Source of the DNA: Litchfieldia salsa
GTDB taxonomy: Bacteria > Bacillota > Bacilli > Bacillales > Bacillaceae_L
Length of the DNA: 38,530 nucleotides
Assembly: GCF_900104555.1 (NCBI RefSeq)
Contig: NZ_FNJU01000004.1
Location: forward strand, 1-38,530
Reading direction: 5' to 3'
Shown: positions 15,203-21,937 of the stretch, piece by piece
How the letters are laid out: the number at the start of each line of letters is the position of its first letter
Numbering within the stretch: position 1 is the first letter of the stretch
Program-made: the position numbers and the translations under genes
The notes under the pieces: model-generated
Seen by the model: only the letters and a program-made list of their open reading frames with translations
Told to the model about the DNA's origin: nothing
The model's database searches: none

Positions 15203-15229
15203 TTCCACTAATCTGCACCGTTAGTTCAA
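15203..15229 (-). repeat. Regional palindromic repeat, minimal copy 17
   Basis: Minus strand: TTGAACTAACGGTGCAGA followed by TTAGTGGAA. The two arms sit only nine bases apart. This is the outer palindrome without the internal hairpin. Confidence 0.7.
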
Positions 15230-15233
15230 AAAC

Positions 15234-15665
15234 TCAGGGCTTTCCAATAACGGGAAAGGTAACTAGAATTGCTTCTAATTCACTTATTAAATTTAATAAA
15301 TATGATTGGTCTGATTCGAATTCAAATTTTAGAACGGCACCATATCCAGCAGGATAACAGGTTTCCACTGACCATACTATTCCACCTATTTTGGTGACTT
15401 CACATTCGATTTCTATATAGCTATCTAAATTATTCAGTTGTGCTTTCCCTTTTAGATCCTTGTTCATTATTCTCAATCCAATTAAAAAGTCTCTTAATTC
15501 ATCTGTTCTTAGATCAAGATCAAACTTTGCTAGGTATCCAGGAATTTGTATATCTATTTTTGCCTTTACCCAATTACCATCCCAGTAATCAGTGCATTCA
15601 GGATGACTTCTATTTAATATATTAATTACTACTCTAGTCTCTTCTCCAATTATATTAAATTCCAT
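15234..15665 (-). CDS. WapI-type immunity protein family
   Basis: A 143-residue soluble protein. The central PECTDYWDGNWVKAKIDIQI, then LDLRTDELRDFLIGLRIMNK and LKGKAQLNNLDSYIEIECEV match the family of B. subtilis WapI, which protects against the toxic tip of the wall-associated protein WapA. WapI itself blocks a tRNase; other family members may have other partners. No WapA-like toxin is in the window, so this is an orphan immunity gene. The start follows AAAGAGGAGATATAG. It lies between two minimal repeat copies. Confidence 0.72.
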   Translation of the reverse strand: MEFNIIGEETRVVINILNRSHPECTDYWDGNWVKAKIDIQIPGYLAKFDLDLRTDELRDFLIGLRIMNKDLKGKAQLNNLDSYIEIECEVTKIGGIVWSVETCYPAGYGAVLKFEFESDQSYLLNLISELEAILVTFPVIGKP

Positions 15666-15683
15666 CTATATCTCCTCTTTTGC

Positions 15684-15709
15684 TTCCACTAACTGTTCCG
15701 TTAGCGGAA
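15684..15709 (-). repeat. Regional palindromic repeat, minimal copy 18
   Basis: TTCCACTAAC (15684-15693) and GTTAGCGGAA (15700-15709) are an inverted repeat with one mismatch and a six-base loop. It shows the outer arms of the family closed directly on each other. Confidence 0.75.
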
Positions 15710-15843
15710 CAAGGTTAATACTCAATCACTCATATTTTACATCAATCCATTAGTTCAATAATTCTTTAAAAAGAGCGTCAATCCCTTCTTGTAGTGCACC
15801 CCAAATGTTAGACATGGATCTAACATTTGGAGGTGCCTTTTTT

Positions 15844-16367
15844 ATGGCTAAATTTACGGTTGAACAAAAATTAGATGCTGTTAATCGTTACAAAAACGGT
15901 GGAGAAAGTCTTAATTCTATTGCTAAATCTATAGGAGTTTCTAATACAGAAACGATTGATTTTTGGGTAAAAAAATATCAAATTCATGGGTTGGAAGCAT
16001 TTAATAAGAGCTATACAAAGTTTAATTTAGAAGATAAACTAAACATACTCAATTATATGAACGAAAGTGGGTTGTCTACCTTAGAAACTGCAGTGCAGTT
16101 AATTTAGCTTCTCCAGGCATGATTCGAAAATGGCGAATTAGTCTAGAAAACTATGAAATAGATGCCCCTATACCAAAGAAAAAGGGGCGGCCAAGGATGA
16201 AAAAAGACAATCAAAAACAAACTAATAAACCATCTCCAGTAGAAGGCTCGTTAGAGGTATTACAAGCAGAAAATGAACGTTTACGTATGGAGAATGCCTT
16301 TTTAAAAAAGTTGAATGCCTTAGTTCAAAAAAAGGAAGCATTACAACGAAAGACAAAGCGCAAGTAG
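15844..16367 (+). pseudogene. IS3-family orfA, single-base frameshift
   Basis: OrfA is the DNA-binding half of an IS3-type transposase. The first part (MAKFTVEQKLDAVNRYKNGG to LETAVQ) holds two helix-turn-helix units. One T appears to be lost near 16100: the frame now ends TAVQLI with a stop, while adding a T restores VQFNLASPGMIRKWRISLEN, which continues to 16367 through a basic region and the leucine-zipper stretch EVLQAENERLRMENAFLKKL. The annotated upstream ATG at 15805 lies within the terminal repeat; 15844 is more likely. With orfA broken the copy is probably unable to move by itself. Confidence 0.85.
16328..16334 (+). other. Programmed -1 frameshift heptamer A AAA AAG
   Basis: The heptamer lies in the orfA frame as CAA AAA AAG. 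Slipping back one base opens the frame SKKGSITTKDKAQVVFELR that leads into orfB. This is the canonical signal by which IS3-family elements make the OrfAB fusion transposase. Confidence 0.8.
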
Positions 16368-17206
16368 TCTTTGAACTAAGGAATCAGTATAGTATTCAGG
16401 CATTAATAAATCTTGCAGGCATTAAGCGTAGTACCTATTATTATTGGACAAAGAACTTTGATCGACCTGAAAAATACTCTGAGATGAAATCGTTGATTTC
16501 TTCTATTTATCATGAACATAAAGGTAGATACGGGTACCGACGTATTACATTAGAGATACGAAACCAAGGCTATCTGATTAACCATAAAACTGTTCAGCGT
16601 CTAATGAAGGAGTTAGGTTTAAAATCCTTAGTCCGTATGAAAAAATACCAATCTTATAAAGGAAACGTTGGTAAGATTGCACCAAACATTCTAAAACGTG
16701 ATTTCACATCTTCAAAGCCAAATGAAAAGTGGGTAACAGACGTGACTGAATTCCACTTATTCGGAGAGAAACTTTATCTTTCTCCTGTGTTAGATTTATA
16801 TAATGGTGAAATCATCGGCTATAATATTGAAAACCGCCCTACTTATCAACTTGTTTCAAAAATGCTAGATAAAGTAATAACTTCGTTATCCGAAGGAGTA
16901 GCTCCCATTCTACATTCGGATCAGGGTTGGCAATACCAAATGAAACAATATGCACATGTTTTAAAACAACACGGTATTACCCAGAGTATGTCTCGAAAAG
17001 GGAATTGTTTAGACAACGCCGTGATGGAGAATTTTTTCGGCTTATTAAAATCTGAATTACTTTATTTACAAGAATTTGATAGTATGGAACACTTCAAGCA
17101 TGAGCTTGAACAGTATATTGAATACTACAATCACAAACGTATAAAAGAAAAACTAAAAGGATTGAGTCCGGTGCAATATCGAGTTCAATCCTCCTCAGCT
17201 GCTTAA
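16335..17206 (+). CDS. IS3-family transposase OrfB (DDE integrase)
   Basis: OrfB is read by -1 slippage from orfA (frame from about 16335; the first internal ATG is at 16484). An HTH_21 segment (HEHKGRYGYRRITLEIRNQG) precedes the rve integrase core with its three acidic residues: WVTDVTEF (D), LHSDQGWQYQ (D) and NAVMENFFGLLKSE (E, 35 residues after the second D as in the family). It ends with YYNHKRIKEKLKGLSPVQYR. Full length and intact, but its expression depends on the broken orfA. Confidence 0.9.
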
Positions 17207-17286
17207 CTTAATACTGTGTCTAACTTTTTGGGGTCACTACATCTTGGATCAACGCCCCTGTCACTTGAATAATAAAATTTATTAAA

Positions 17287-17619
17287 TTACTCTCTTAAAT
17301 CAATTTCCCATAAATACTCATTTGAAATTTTCTGTGCGATTTTTAATATCTCAGCTTCCACAGCATCATTAGATTTATTTGGAATATCAATCTCTATTAG
17401 ATTTATTTCTTTAAATTTTTCTGAAGAATTATACGCATAATTACCTTGTGAATTAGCATTTATTCCTCTAATATAGATACTGTATTCACCTATATCCTTA
17501 ATAAATTCTAATGTTCCTAGTTTTGTACACATTAAGTTAAACTCCAGGAAATTTTCAATAACTTCAGTTTCTATAAATGATTCGAGTTTATCAGAATGAA
17601 TACTTATGTAATCATACAT
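17287..17619 (-). CDS. Hypothetical 110-residue protein
   Basis: Not recognised. A small acidic soluble protein: IETEVIENFLEFNLMCTKLG, then a beta-rich EFIKDIGEYSIYIRGINANS and a C-terminal helix DAVEAEILKIAQKI ending EYLWEIDLRE. The ATG has AGGTGGGATAAAAGT upstream. It is followed by repeat copy 19, the one split by the IS3 element, so its terminator may be damaged and its transcript could now run into the insertion. Context suggests an immunity-type orphan. Confidence 0.6.
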   Translation of the reverse strand: MYDYISIHSDKLESFIETEVIENFLEFNLMCTKLGTLEFIKDIGEYSIYIRGINANSQGNYAYNSSEKFKEINLIEIDIPNKSNDAVEAEILKIAQKISNEYLWEIDLRE

Positions 17620-17682
17620 ACTTTTATCCCACCTAATACAATAATACTTAGGTATTCGATAACAAGATTATTTATTCCTTCT

Positions 17683-17755
17683 CCCACTAACCGTTACTTA
17701 AATAAGTAAAGGCGTTATTCCTTTATTGAAGAATTGCCCCCTTTACTTACGTACA
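17683..17755 (-). repeat. Regional palindromic repeat, copy 20
   Basis: Minus strand: GTAAGTAAAGGGGGCAATTC, a weak stem with GAATAACGCC, TTTACTTATTTAAGTAACGG, then TTAGTGGGAGAAGG. It lies downstream of the CPCC gene after about 70 bases of unassigned sequence. Confidence 0.6.
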
Positions 17756-17821
17756 TTTCTTCACTATCTTTTATATTCATTATTTAATTAATAAAGAAAG
17801 CAGGGCGAACACTGAAGCCTT

Positions 17822-18061
17822 TTATATGTCATTCTCGTTTGGTTTTCTTACAAATTCAACACAATCTTCTTGGCATGCACCAAACCTAATGTAGTTACTT
17901 TGTGCTTGCTTTAAGGAAACTTGATTTGCCCCACCTTCATAATCAGGGTCTTCATATTGTACAAAATCATCATGCCAGAAACATATTTTACAGATTTCGT
18001 CAGTTCCAGGCGATTCTTCATCTAATGTCTTATACCCACAACAAGGGCAAGTATATTTCAT
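17822..18061 (-). CDS. CPCC-family cysteine-rich protein
   Basis: A 79-residue protein with MKYTCPCCGYKTLDEESPGT, then DEICKICFWHDDFVQYEDPD and a last cysteine pair in FGACQEDCVEF. The two CxxC-type pairs and the W-DD motif define the small CPCC zinc-ribbon-like family. Its function is unknown; members are common in immunity-gene clusters. The ATG follows GGGGTGATTGA. Full length. Confidence 0.85.
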   Translation of the reverse strand: MKYTCPCCGYKTLDEESPGTDEICKICFWHDDFVQYEDPDYEGGANQVSLKQAQSNYIRFGACQEDCVEFVRKPNENDI

Positions 18062-18103
18062 TCAATCACCCCGCGTTTTTTAATGTAATTTTAGCATTAC
18101 TTC

Positions 18104-18178
18104 TTGTTCAACTAACTCTTATTTCCATACAAAAGAGGCAATCCCTGCTTGTTGAAGAATTGCCCCTGGTCGTTCAAT
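18104..18178 (-). repeat. Regional palindromic repeat, copy 21
   Basis: Minus strand: TTGAACGACCAGGGGC, stem GGCAAT/ATTGCC (18137-18142 with 18159-18164) followed by TCTTTT, then AGAGTTAGTTGAACAAGAAG. The outer TTGAAC and GTTGAACAA arms are both present. Confidence 0.75.
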
Positions 18179-18419
18179 ATCTACCCCAGAATTTTTCGAT
18201 TTCATCAGATGACTTCCTTGTTTCTTTACCCATATACTTATAAGCAGTAGTAAGGACTTTTTTATCATCACCAATTCTTGCAAGAATCGTGACACTTAAT
18301 AGTTCAGCAACATATTCATCCCCATTCGTCACCATTGATTCAAAGAAAGCAAATAACCTTTTAAGCTTTTTCGGGTCTTCTTCTTCAAGAGGTGCACGGG
18401 GACGGTTCTCGCGCCCCAT
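18174..18419 (-). pseudogene. 5'-truncated hypothetical gene (possibly DUF7674)
   Basis: The readable C-terminal part, RLFAFFESMVTNGDEYVAEL then LLSVTILARIGDDKKVLTTA and YKYMGKETRKSSDEIEKFW, looks like the end of a helical DUF7674-type protein, though this family call is tentative. The first 11 codons of the frame (MGRENRPRAPL) are encoded by the end of the MITE-like element at 18392-18535, and nothing like the missing N-terminal 40-60 residues is found beyond it. The element has therefore replaced the 5' part and the promoter. No ribosome site precedes the ATG. Confidence 0.65.
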
Positions 18420-18535
18420 TTTCTGTACTAGTTTCCCTCATTTATCTAGTTACACTATCAACCGCGTCATCCATAACCCTAGGAAGGTTTTCACAATGAG
18501 ACACTAGAACCGTCCCTGTTTATCCCTGTTTATCA
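18392..18535. mobile_element. MITE-like element, copy A (144 bp)
   Basis: Shares most bases with 19162-19306. The ends are inverted: GGGGACGGTTCT near the left end and AGAACCGTCCC near the right. No coding capacity. The internal sequence (CCATTTTCTGTACTAGTTTC and the CCCTAGGAAGG box) is also conserved between copies. Confidence 0.72.
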
Positions 18536-18540
18536 TATGT

Positions 18541-18592
18541 CCGTTAATAAAAAAGCGACTGCTCGTATTGAACACTCGCACCCGTTTAAGAA
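18541..18592 (-). repeat. Regional palindromic repeat, copy 22
   Basis: Minus strand: GTTCTTAAACGGGTGCGAGT, stem GCGA/TCGC (18555-18579) followed by TTTTTT, then ATTAACGG. It ends the transcript of the acetyltransferase gene at 18600. Confidence 0.72.
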
Positions 18593-18599
18593 CAAATTT

Positions 18600-19100
18600 T
18601 TATAAATATAAAACCATATGTTCTTCGTCATAATATGTGTTATTAAACTTTAATGCTCTTTTCTCTTCTCCAAACACCTCAAACCCACAAGAAGCGTACA
18701 ATTTCTTAGCAGAAACATTAGTTGTTACAACAGTTAGGTAAATTTGTTCAATACTATTTATGTTATTTGCTTGTTCAATTACATGAGAAACAAGAGCTTT
18801 CCCTATTCCATAACCACGTTTTTCTGGTTTAATATACATTGCTACTATATTTGCTCTATGACTCAACTTCAATAGTTGTTCCTTTACTAGAGTGACGACA
18901 CCAACAAGTTGCGAGTCTTCATAGGCACCAAAAGTAATTGCGTTTGATTGTGTATTAAAACTACTTTTGTACTTCTCTACTGACTGATTTCTTTCCTCTT
19001 CATAACTTGATGCAAAAGCATACGGACTATCTTTGAGTGCTTCAAGCCTTATAGAAAGATAATCTTCAGCATCAGTTGGATTTAATTGCCTTATTATCAT
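18600..19100 (-). CDS. GNAT-family N-acetyltransferase
   Basis: A 166-residue GNAT protein: IRQLNPTDAEDYLSIRLEAL at the start, motif A in MYIKPEKRGYGIGKALVSHV, and the closing TTNVSAKKLYASCGFEVFGE motif with the catalytic-type tyrosine. Substrate unknown. The ATG follows AGGAGAGAGA. It is the most upstream member of the minus-strand row and is bounded by MITE-like copies on both sides (18392-18535 and 19162-19306), which may have helped to mobilise or duplicate this block (inference). Confidence 0.87.
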   Translation of the reverse strand: MIIRQLNPTDAEDYLSIRLEALKDSPYAFASSYEEERNQSVEKYKSSFNTQSNAITFGAYEDSQLVGVVTLVKEQLLKLSHRANIVAMYIKPEKRGYGIGKALVSHVIEQANNINSIEQIYLTVVTTNVSAKKLYASCGFEVFGEEKRALKFNNTYYDEEHMVLYL

Positions 19101-19161
19101 TCTCTCTCCTAGCTATTTGTATTAAAGTTAATTGTACAATAATCTGTTAAGTCTTGTAAGT

Positions 19162-19306
19162 GTGCACGGGGACGGTTCTCACGCCCCATTTTGTGTACTA
19201 GTTTCCCTCATCTATCTAGTTCCACTATCAACCGCATCATTCATAACCCTAGGAAGGTTTTTCCCACTGAGACACTAGAACCGTCCCCGTTTATCCCCAT
19301 TTATCA
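19162..19306. mobile_element. MITE-like element, copy B (145 bp)
   Basis: The second copy of the element at 18392-18535, in the same orientation, with the same inverted ends (GGGGACGGTTCT and AGAACCGTCCCC). No target duplication was obvious on either copy. A solo end of the same type occurs at 25412-25433. Confidence 0.72.
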
Positions 19307-19307
19307 C

Positions 19308-19509
19308 TTCGGACTTGGTTCTTGTTGGTTCATCACTCTTGTCTGAATTTGCTCTTACTTCGGACTCGATCCTTCTTGGATTCATTACTATTGTCCCAAT
19401 TTATACCTACTTCAGTCTCGATTTCTCTTGGTATGATCACTATTGTCTGAAGCCATGCCAACTTCAGACACCACCCCATCTGGTTTCACCTCTCCTGTCT
19501 GAAGCCACT
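19308..19509. repeat. Degenerate tandem array, 4 units of 51-52 bp
   Basis: Units begin at 19308, 19359, 19411 and 19463. Each starts with TTCGGAC or TTCAGAC and carries, about 33 bases on, the inverted GTCTGAA (19341, 19445, 19497; GTCCCAA at 19393). Unit length and arm layout are those of the larger array at 27784-28655. No gene is in this stretch. Confidence 0.75.
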
Positions 19510-19614
19510 CGAAAACCTTGAAAAAGCTCAGCTAAAAGGAATCCTTAACAAAAATAAGAATGATAAAACCATTTTTTGCTTATCCTAGTAGCATAAGATA
19601 GGAGGAGTACTATT

Positions 19615-20625
19615 ATGTCAGACAAACCAGCTATTACATCGTCAGAATTAGGTGTTTTATGGCTTACATATCAAGAGAAAACGATGATTTTACGCATATT
19701 AGAGCATTTTATCGAGAAAGCTGATGACGAAAAAGCTAAAGATATTATGACTAATTTATATGGGGAGATTAATAATTATGTTGGTAGGATCAAAGATACC
19801 CTACAAAATGAAGGGGCTGTAATACCAGTTGGTTTTACTGATCAAGATGTTAACAAAGATGTGCCTAAGTTATATGATAATGGGTTTGACATTATGTTTG
19901 TTCGACTATTAAAAGAAATTAGTATGGCCCTTCACTCATTAAATATAACGATGTGTTATCGAGAAGATCTTGTCATATTGTTTAAAGAGCTAACTGCAAT
20001 TACTCAACAATATTACAACCTTTGCACCCAATATTTACTTGAAAAGGGACTGCTTATTAAATCTCCTCATGTAACAATGCCAAAGTCAATCGAATTTGTT
20101 AAAGATAACAGCTACATGGGTGGACTTGCAATCAATCCATTTAGTGAAAAACGCGCATTAAATACAGTAGAAGTTGCTCAAATTCATCATGCCATTGAAT
20201 CAAATGTCTTTGGGCTTGAAATGATTACAGGATTTGCTCAGTGCGCAAATGAAAAAGAAGTAAAAGTTTACTTTAATGAAGGGGTTGAACTTGCTAAAGG
20301 TATCGTAAAGGAATTAAGCGAGGTCTTCATTCAAGGTGGTATACCAGTTCCCCAAACCCCAGGCGGTAATGCCACACGCTCAACAATCGCACCATTTTCC
20401 GATAAGTTAATGATGTATTGTGTAAGTCTCTTTTGCAGCTTTTCGATGGGCAGCGGTTCAATAGGTACTGCTTTTAGTTTACGAAATGATATTCCAGCTA
20501 AAATGGCTATTTTTATGAAGGATATCTTTGAATATGCTCATAAAGGTGGAAAAATCATGATTAAAAATGGCTGGATGGAAGAACCACCACAAATGGAAGA
20601 GCGAAAGCAAATTATAAAAAAATAA
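19615..20625 (+). CDS. DUF3231 family protein (two-domain)
   Basis: 336 residues, paralogous to the protein at 13671. The first unit opens ITSSELGVLWLTYQEKTMIL, the second NPFSEKRALNTVEVAQIHHA; the end is AHKGGKIMIKNGWMEEPPQM. The conserved APFSDKLMMYCVSLF stretch is present. Ferritin-like helical bundle family of spore formers, function unknown. The start follows AGGAGGAGTACTATT, a near-ideal site. The gene is alone on the plus strand, ended by the terminator at 20637. Confidence 0.9.
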   Translation: MSDKPAITSSELGVLWLTYQEKTMILRILEHFIEKADDEKAKDIMTNLYGEINNYVGRIKDTLQNEGAVIPVGFTDQDVNKDVPKLYDNGFDIMFVRLLKEISMALHSLNITMCYREDLVILFKELTAITQQYYNLCTQYLLEKGLLIKSPHVTMPKSIEFVKDNSYMGGLAINPFSEKRALNTVEVAQIHHAIESNVFGLEMITGFAQCANEKEVKVYFNEGVELAKGIVKELSEVFIQGGIPVPQTPGGNATRSTIAPFSDKLMMYCVSLFCSFSMGSGSIGTAFSLRNDIPAKMAIFMKDIFEYAHKGGKIMIKNGWMEEPPQMEERKQIIKK

Positions 20626-20636
20626 AAAAGCAAATG

Positions 20637-20683
20637 AAAAAGTCTAACCCTTTCTTGATATATGGGTTAGACTTTATTTATTT
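20637..20683. terminator. Bidirectional terminator
   Basis: AAAGTCTAACCC pairs with GGGTTAGACTTT; A-rich sequence on the left and T-rich on the right allow use by both converging genes. Confidence 0.8.
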
Positions 20684-20767
20684 TTTGACGATAGTCCTCC
20701 AGGTTTAATTTCTATCCTTAGGTATCCATGATAGACTTGGTTGAGTGTTGTTAAGTATTCAATAATC

Positions 20768-21748
20768 TCAATTATGCCCCACTATATTATGTGGTACATA
20801 TGGTTCTTCAAGAAAGGCAATGTCTTCAGTGGAAAGTTTTACAGATAAAGCACCAACAGCATCCTCAAGATGTGAGATTTTCGTTGCTCCGATAATTGGG
20901 GCTGTTACGGTCTCTTTTTGTAATAACCAAGATAGTGCAATATGTGTACGTGGAACACCGTGTTTCTCGGCAATGGAAGCTACTCGTTCAACCACTATTC
21001 GGTCGGCATCTGCTGTCATATCGTATTTAAACTTTTGGACTTGATCTGTCTCAGAGCGGTGTGTCGTTACTGACCAGTCACGTGTTAGTCTCCCAGATGC
21101 AAGTGGACTATATGGAGTAACACCAATTTTCTCTTCCTTACAAAGGGGTAGCATTTCCCTTTCCTCTTCTCGGTAGATCAGATTGAGATGGTTCTGCATC
21201 GACACGAATTTCGTCCAACCATTTTTATCAGCAACATGAAGAGCTTTTTGGAATTGCCATGCGAACATAGCTGAAGCACCGACGTATCTTGCTTTTCCTG
21301 ACTTCACTACATCATGCAAGGCTTCCATTGTTTCTTCAATTGGTGTGTTGTAGTCCCAGCGATGGATGATATAGAGGTCGACATAATCGGTTTCCAATCT
21401 CTTAAGACTGTTATCTATCTCACTCATTATTGCTTTTCGGGAAAGTCCTGATCCATTTGGACCTTTGTGCATTTCTCCATGAACTTTCGTTGCGATTACC
21501 ACTTCATCACGATTGGCATAATCCTTCAAGGCGCGTCCTAAGTATTCCTCACTTGTGCCAAGAGAATATACATTAGCCGTGTCAAAAAAATTAATCCCTA
21601 ATTCAATTGCTTTTTTAACCACAGGCCGAGAGTCGTTTTCGTTAAGTACCCATTGGTGCACCCACTTTGATGCATCACCAAACCCCATACATCCAAGACA
21701 AAACCGAGATACATCCAAGCCTGTATTACCAAGTTTCACATACTCCAT
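20768..21748 (-). CDS. Aldo/keto reductase
   Basis: An NADPH-dependent oxidoreductase of the aldo/keto reductase superfamily, with a TIM barrel of about 326 residues. Tetrad residues are visible: D and Y in INFFDTANVYSLGTSEEYLG, K in VVIATKVHG, and H in LYIIHRWD. The phosphate-binding end PIIGATKISHLEDAV is present. The physiological substrate is unknown; by similarity it belongs with the YajO/YhdN-type reductases. The frame extends to 21781, but the ATG at 21748 with GAGAGG eight bases upstream is the start. The divergent AraC gene is the likely regulator. Confidence 0.9.
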   Translation of the reverse strand: MEYVKLGNTGLDVSRFCLGCMGFGDASKWVHQWVLNENDSRPVVKKAIELGINFFDTANVYSLGTSEEYLGRALKDYANRDEVVIATKVHGEMHKGPNGSGLSRKAIMSEIDNSLKRLETDYVDLYIIHRWDYNTPIEETMEALHDVVKSGKARYVGASAMFAWQFQKALHVADKNGWTKFVSMQNHLNLIYREEEREMLPLCKEEKIGVTPYSPLASGRLTRDWSVTTHRSETDQVQKFKYDMTADADRIVVERVASIAEKHGVPRTHIALSWLLQKETVTAPIIGATKISHLEDAVGALSVKLSTEDIAFLEEPYVPHNIVGHN

Positions 21749-21937
21749 GATTGATACCTCTCTTTTATTTATTTGCCACATTTATCGTGACCTCTTTAGG
21801 AATTATTATCCCACAGATAAAAGAAAACCCTTAACCTATTTCTACTAAGTTTTTGCCTAATCCTCTCAACCTCTTTTACCCGATTAACCTATATCAGATA
21901 TAATGACTGAAGACAACGAAAAAAGGAGAACACATAT

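Larger units (their letters stand above)
15790..17241 (+). mobile_element. IS3-family (IS150-type) insertion sequence, 1452 bp
   Basis: The left end starts TGTAGTGCACCCCAAATG and the right end, on the opposite strand, TGTAGTGACCCCAAAAAG. Both continue to GTTAGACA, giving imperfect terminal inverted repeats of about 25 bp. A 3-bp target duplication TCT flanks the element (15787-15789 and 17242-17244), as usual for IS3. It carries orfA (broken) and orfB (intact), with a slippery A AAA AAG site between them. Confidence 0.92.
15750..17275 (-). repeat. Regional palindromic repeat, copy 19, split by the IS3 element
   Basis: The two halves are 15750-15789 and 17242-17275. Joined without the insertion, they give the minus-strand stem GCGTTGATCC with GGATTGACGC around a short loop, preceded by ATTCAAGTGACAGGGGC and followed by TTTTT and ATTGAACTAATGG. 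The insertion lies in the loop of this terminator-type hairpin. Confidence 0.75.

Noticed and set aside
18289-18507. Plus-strand frame of 72 codons through the MITE-like element
   Set aside because: It spans the border between a gene fragment on the other strand and the element, without a start signal.
2700-18592. True integron attC sites
   Set aside because: The arms resemble but do not meet the RYYYAAC/GTTRRRY consensus and no integron integrase is present, so only a functional analogy is proposed.
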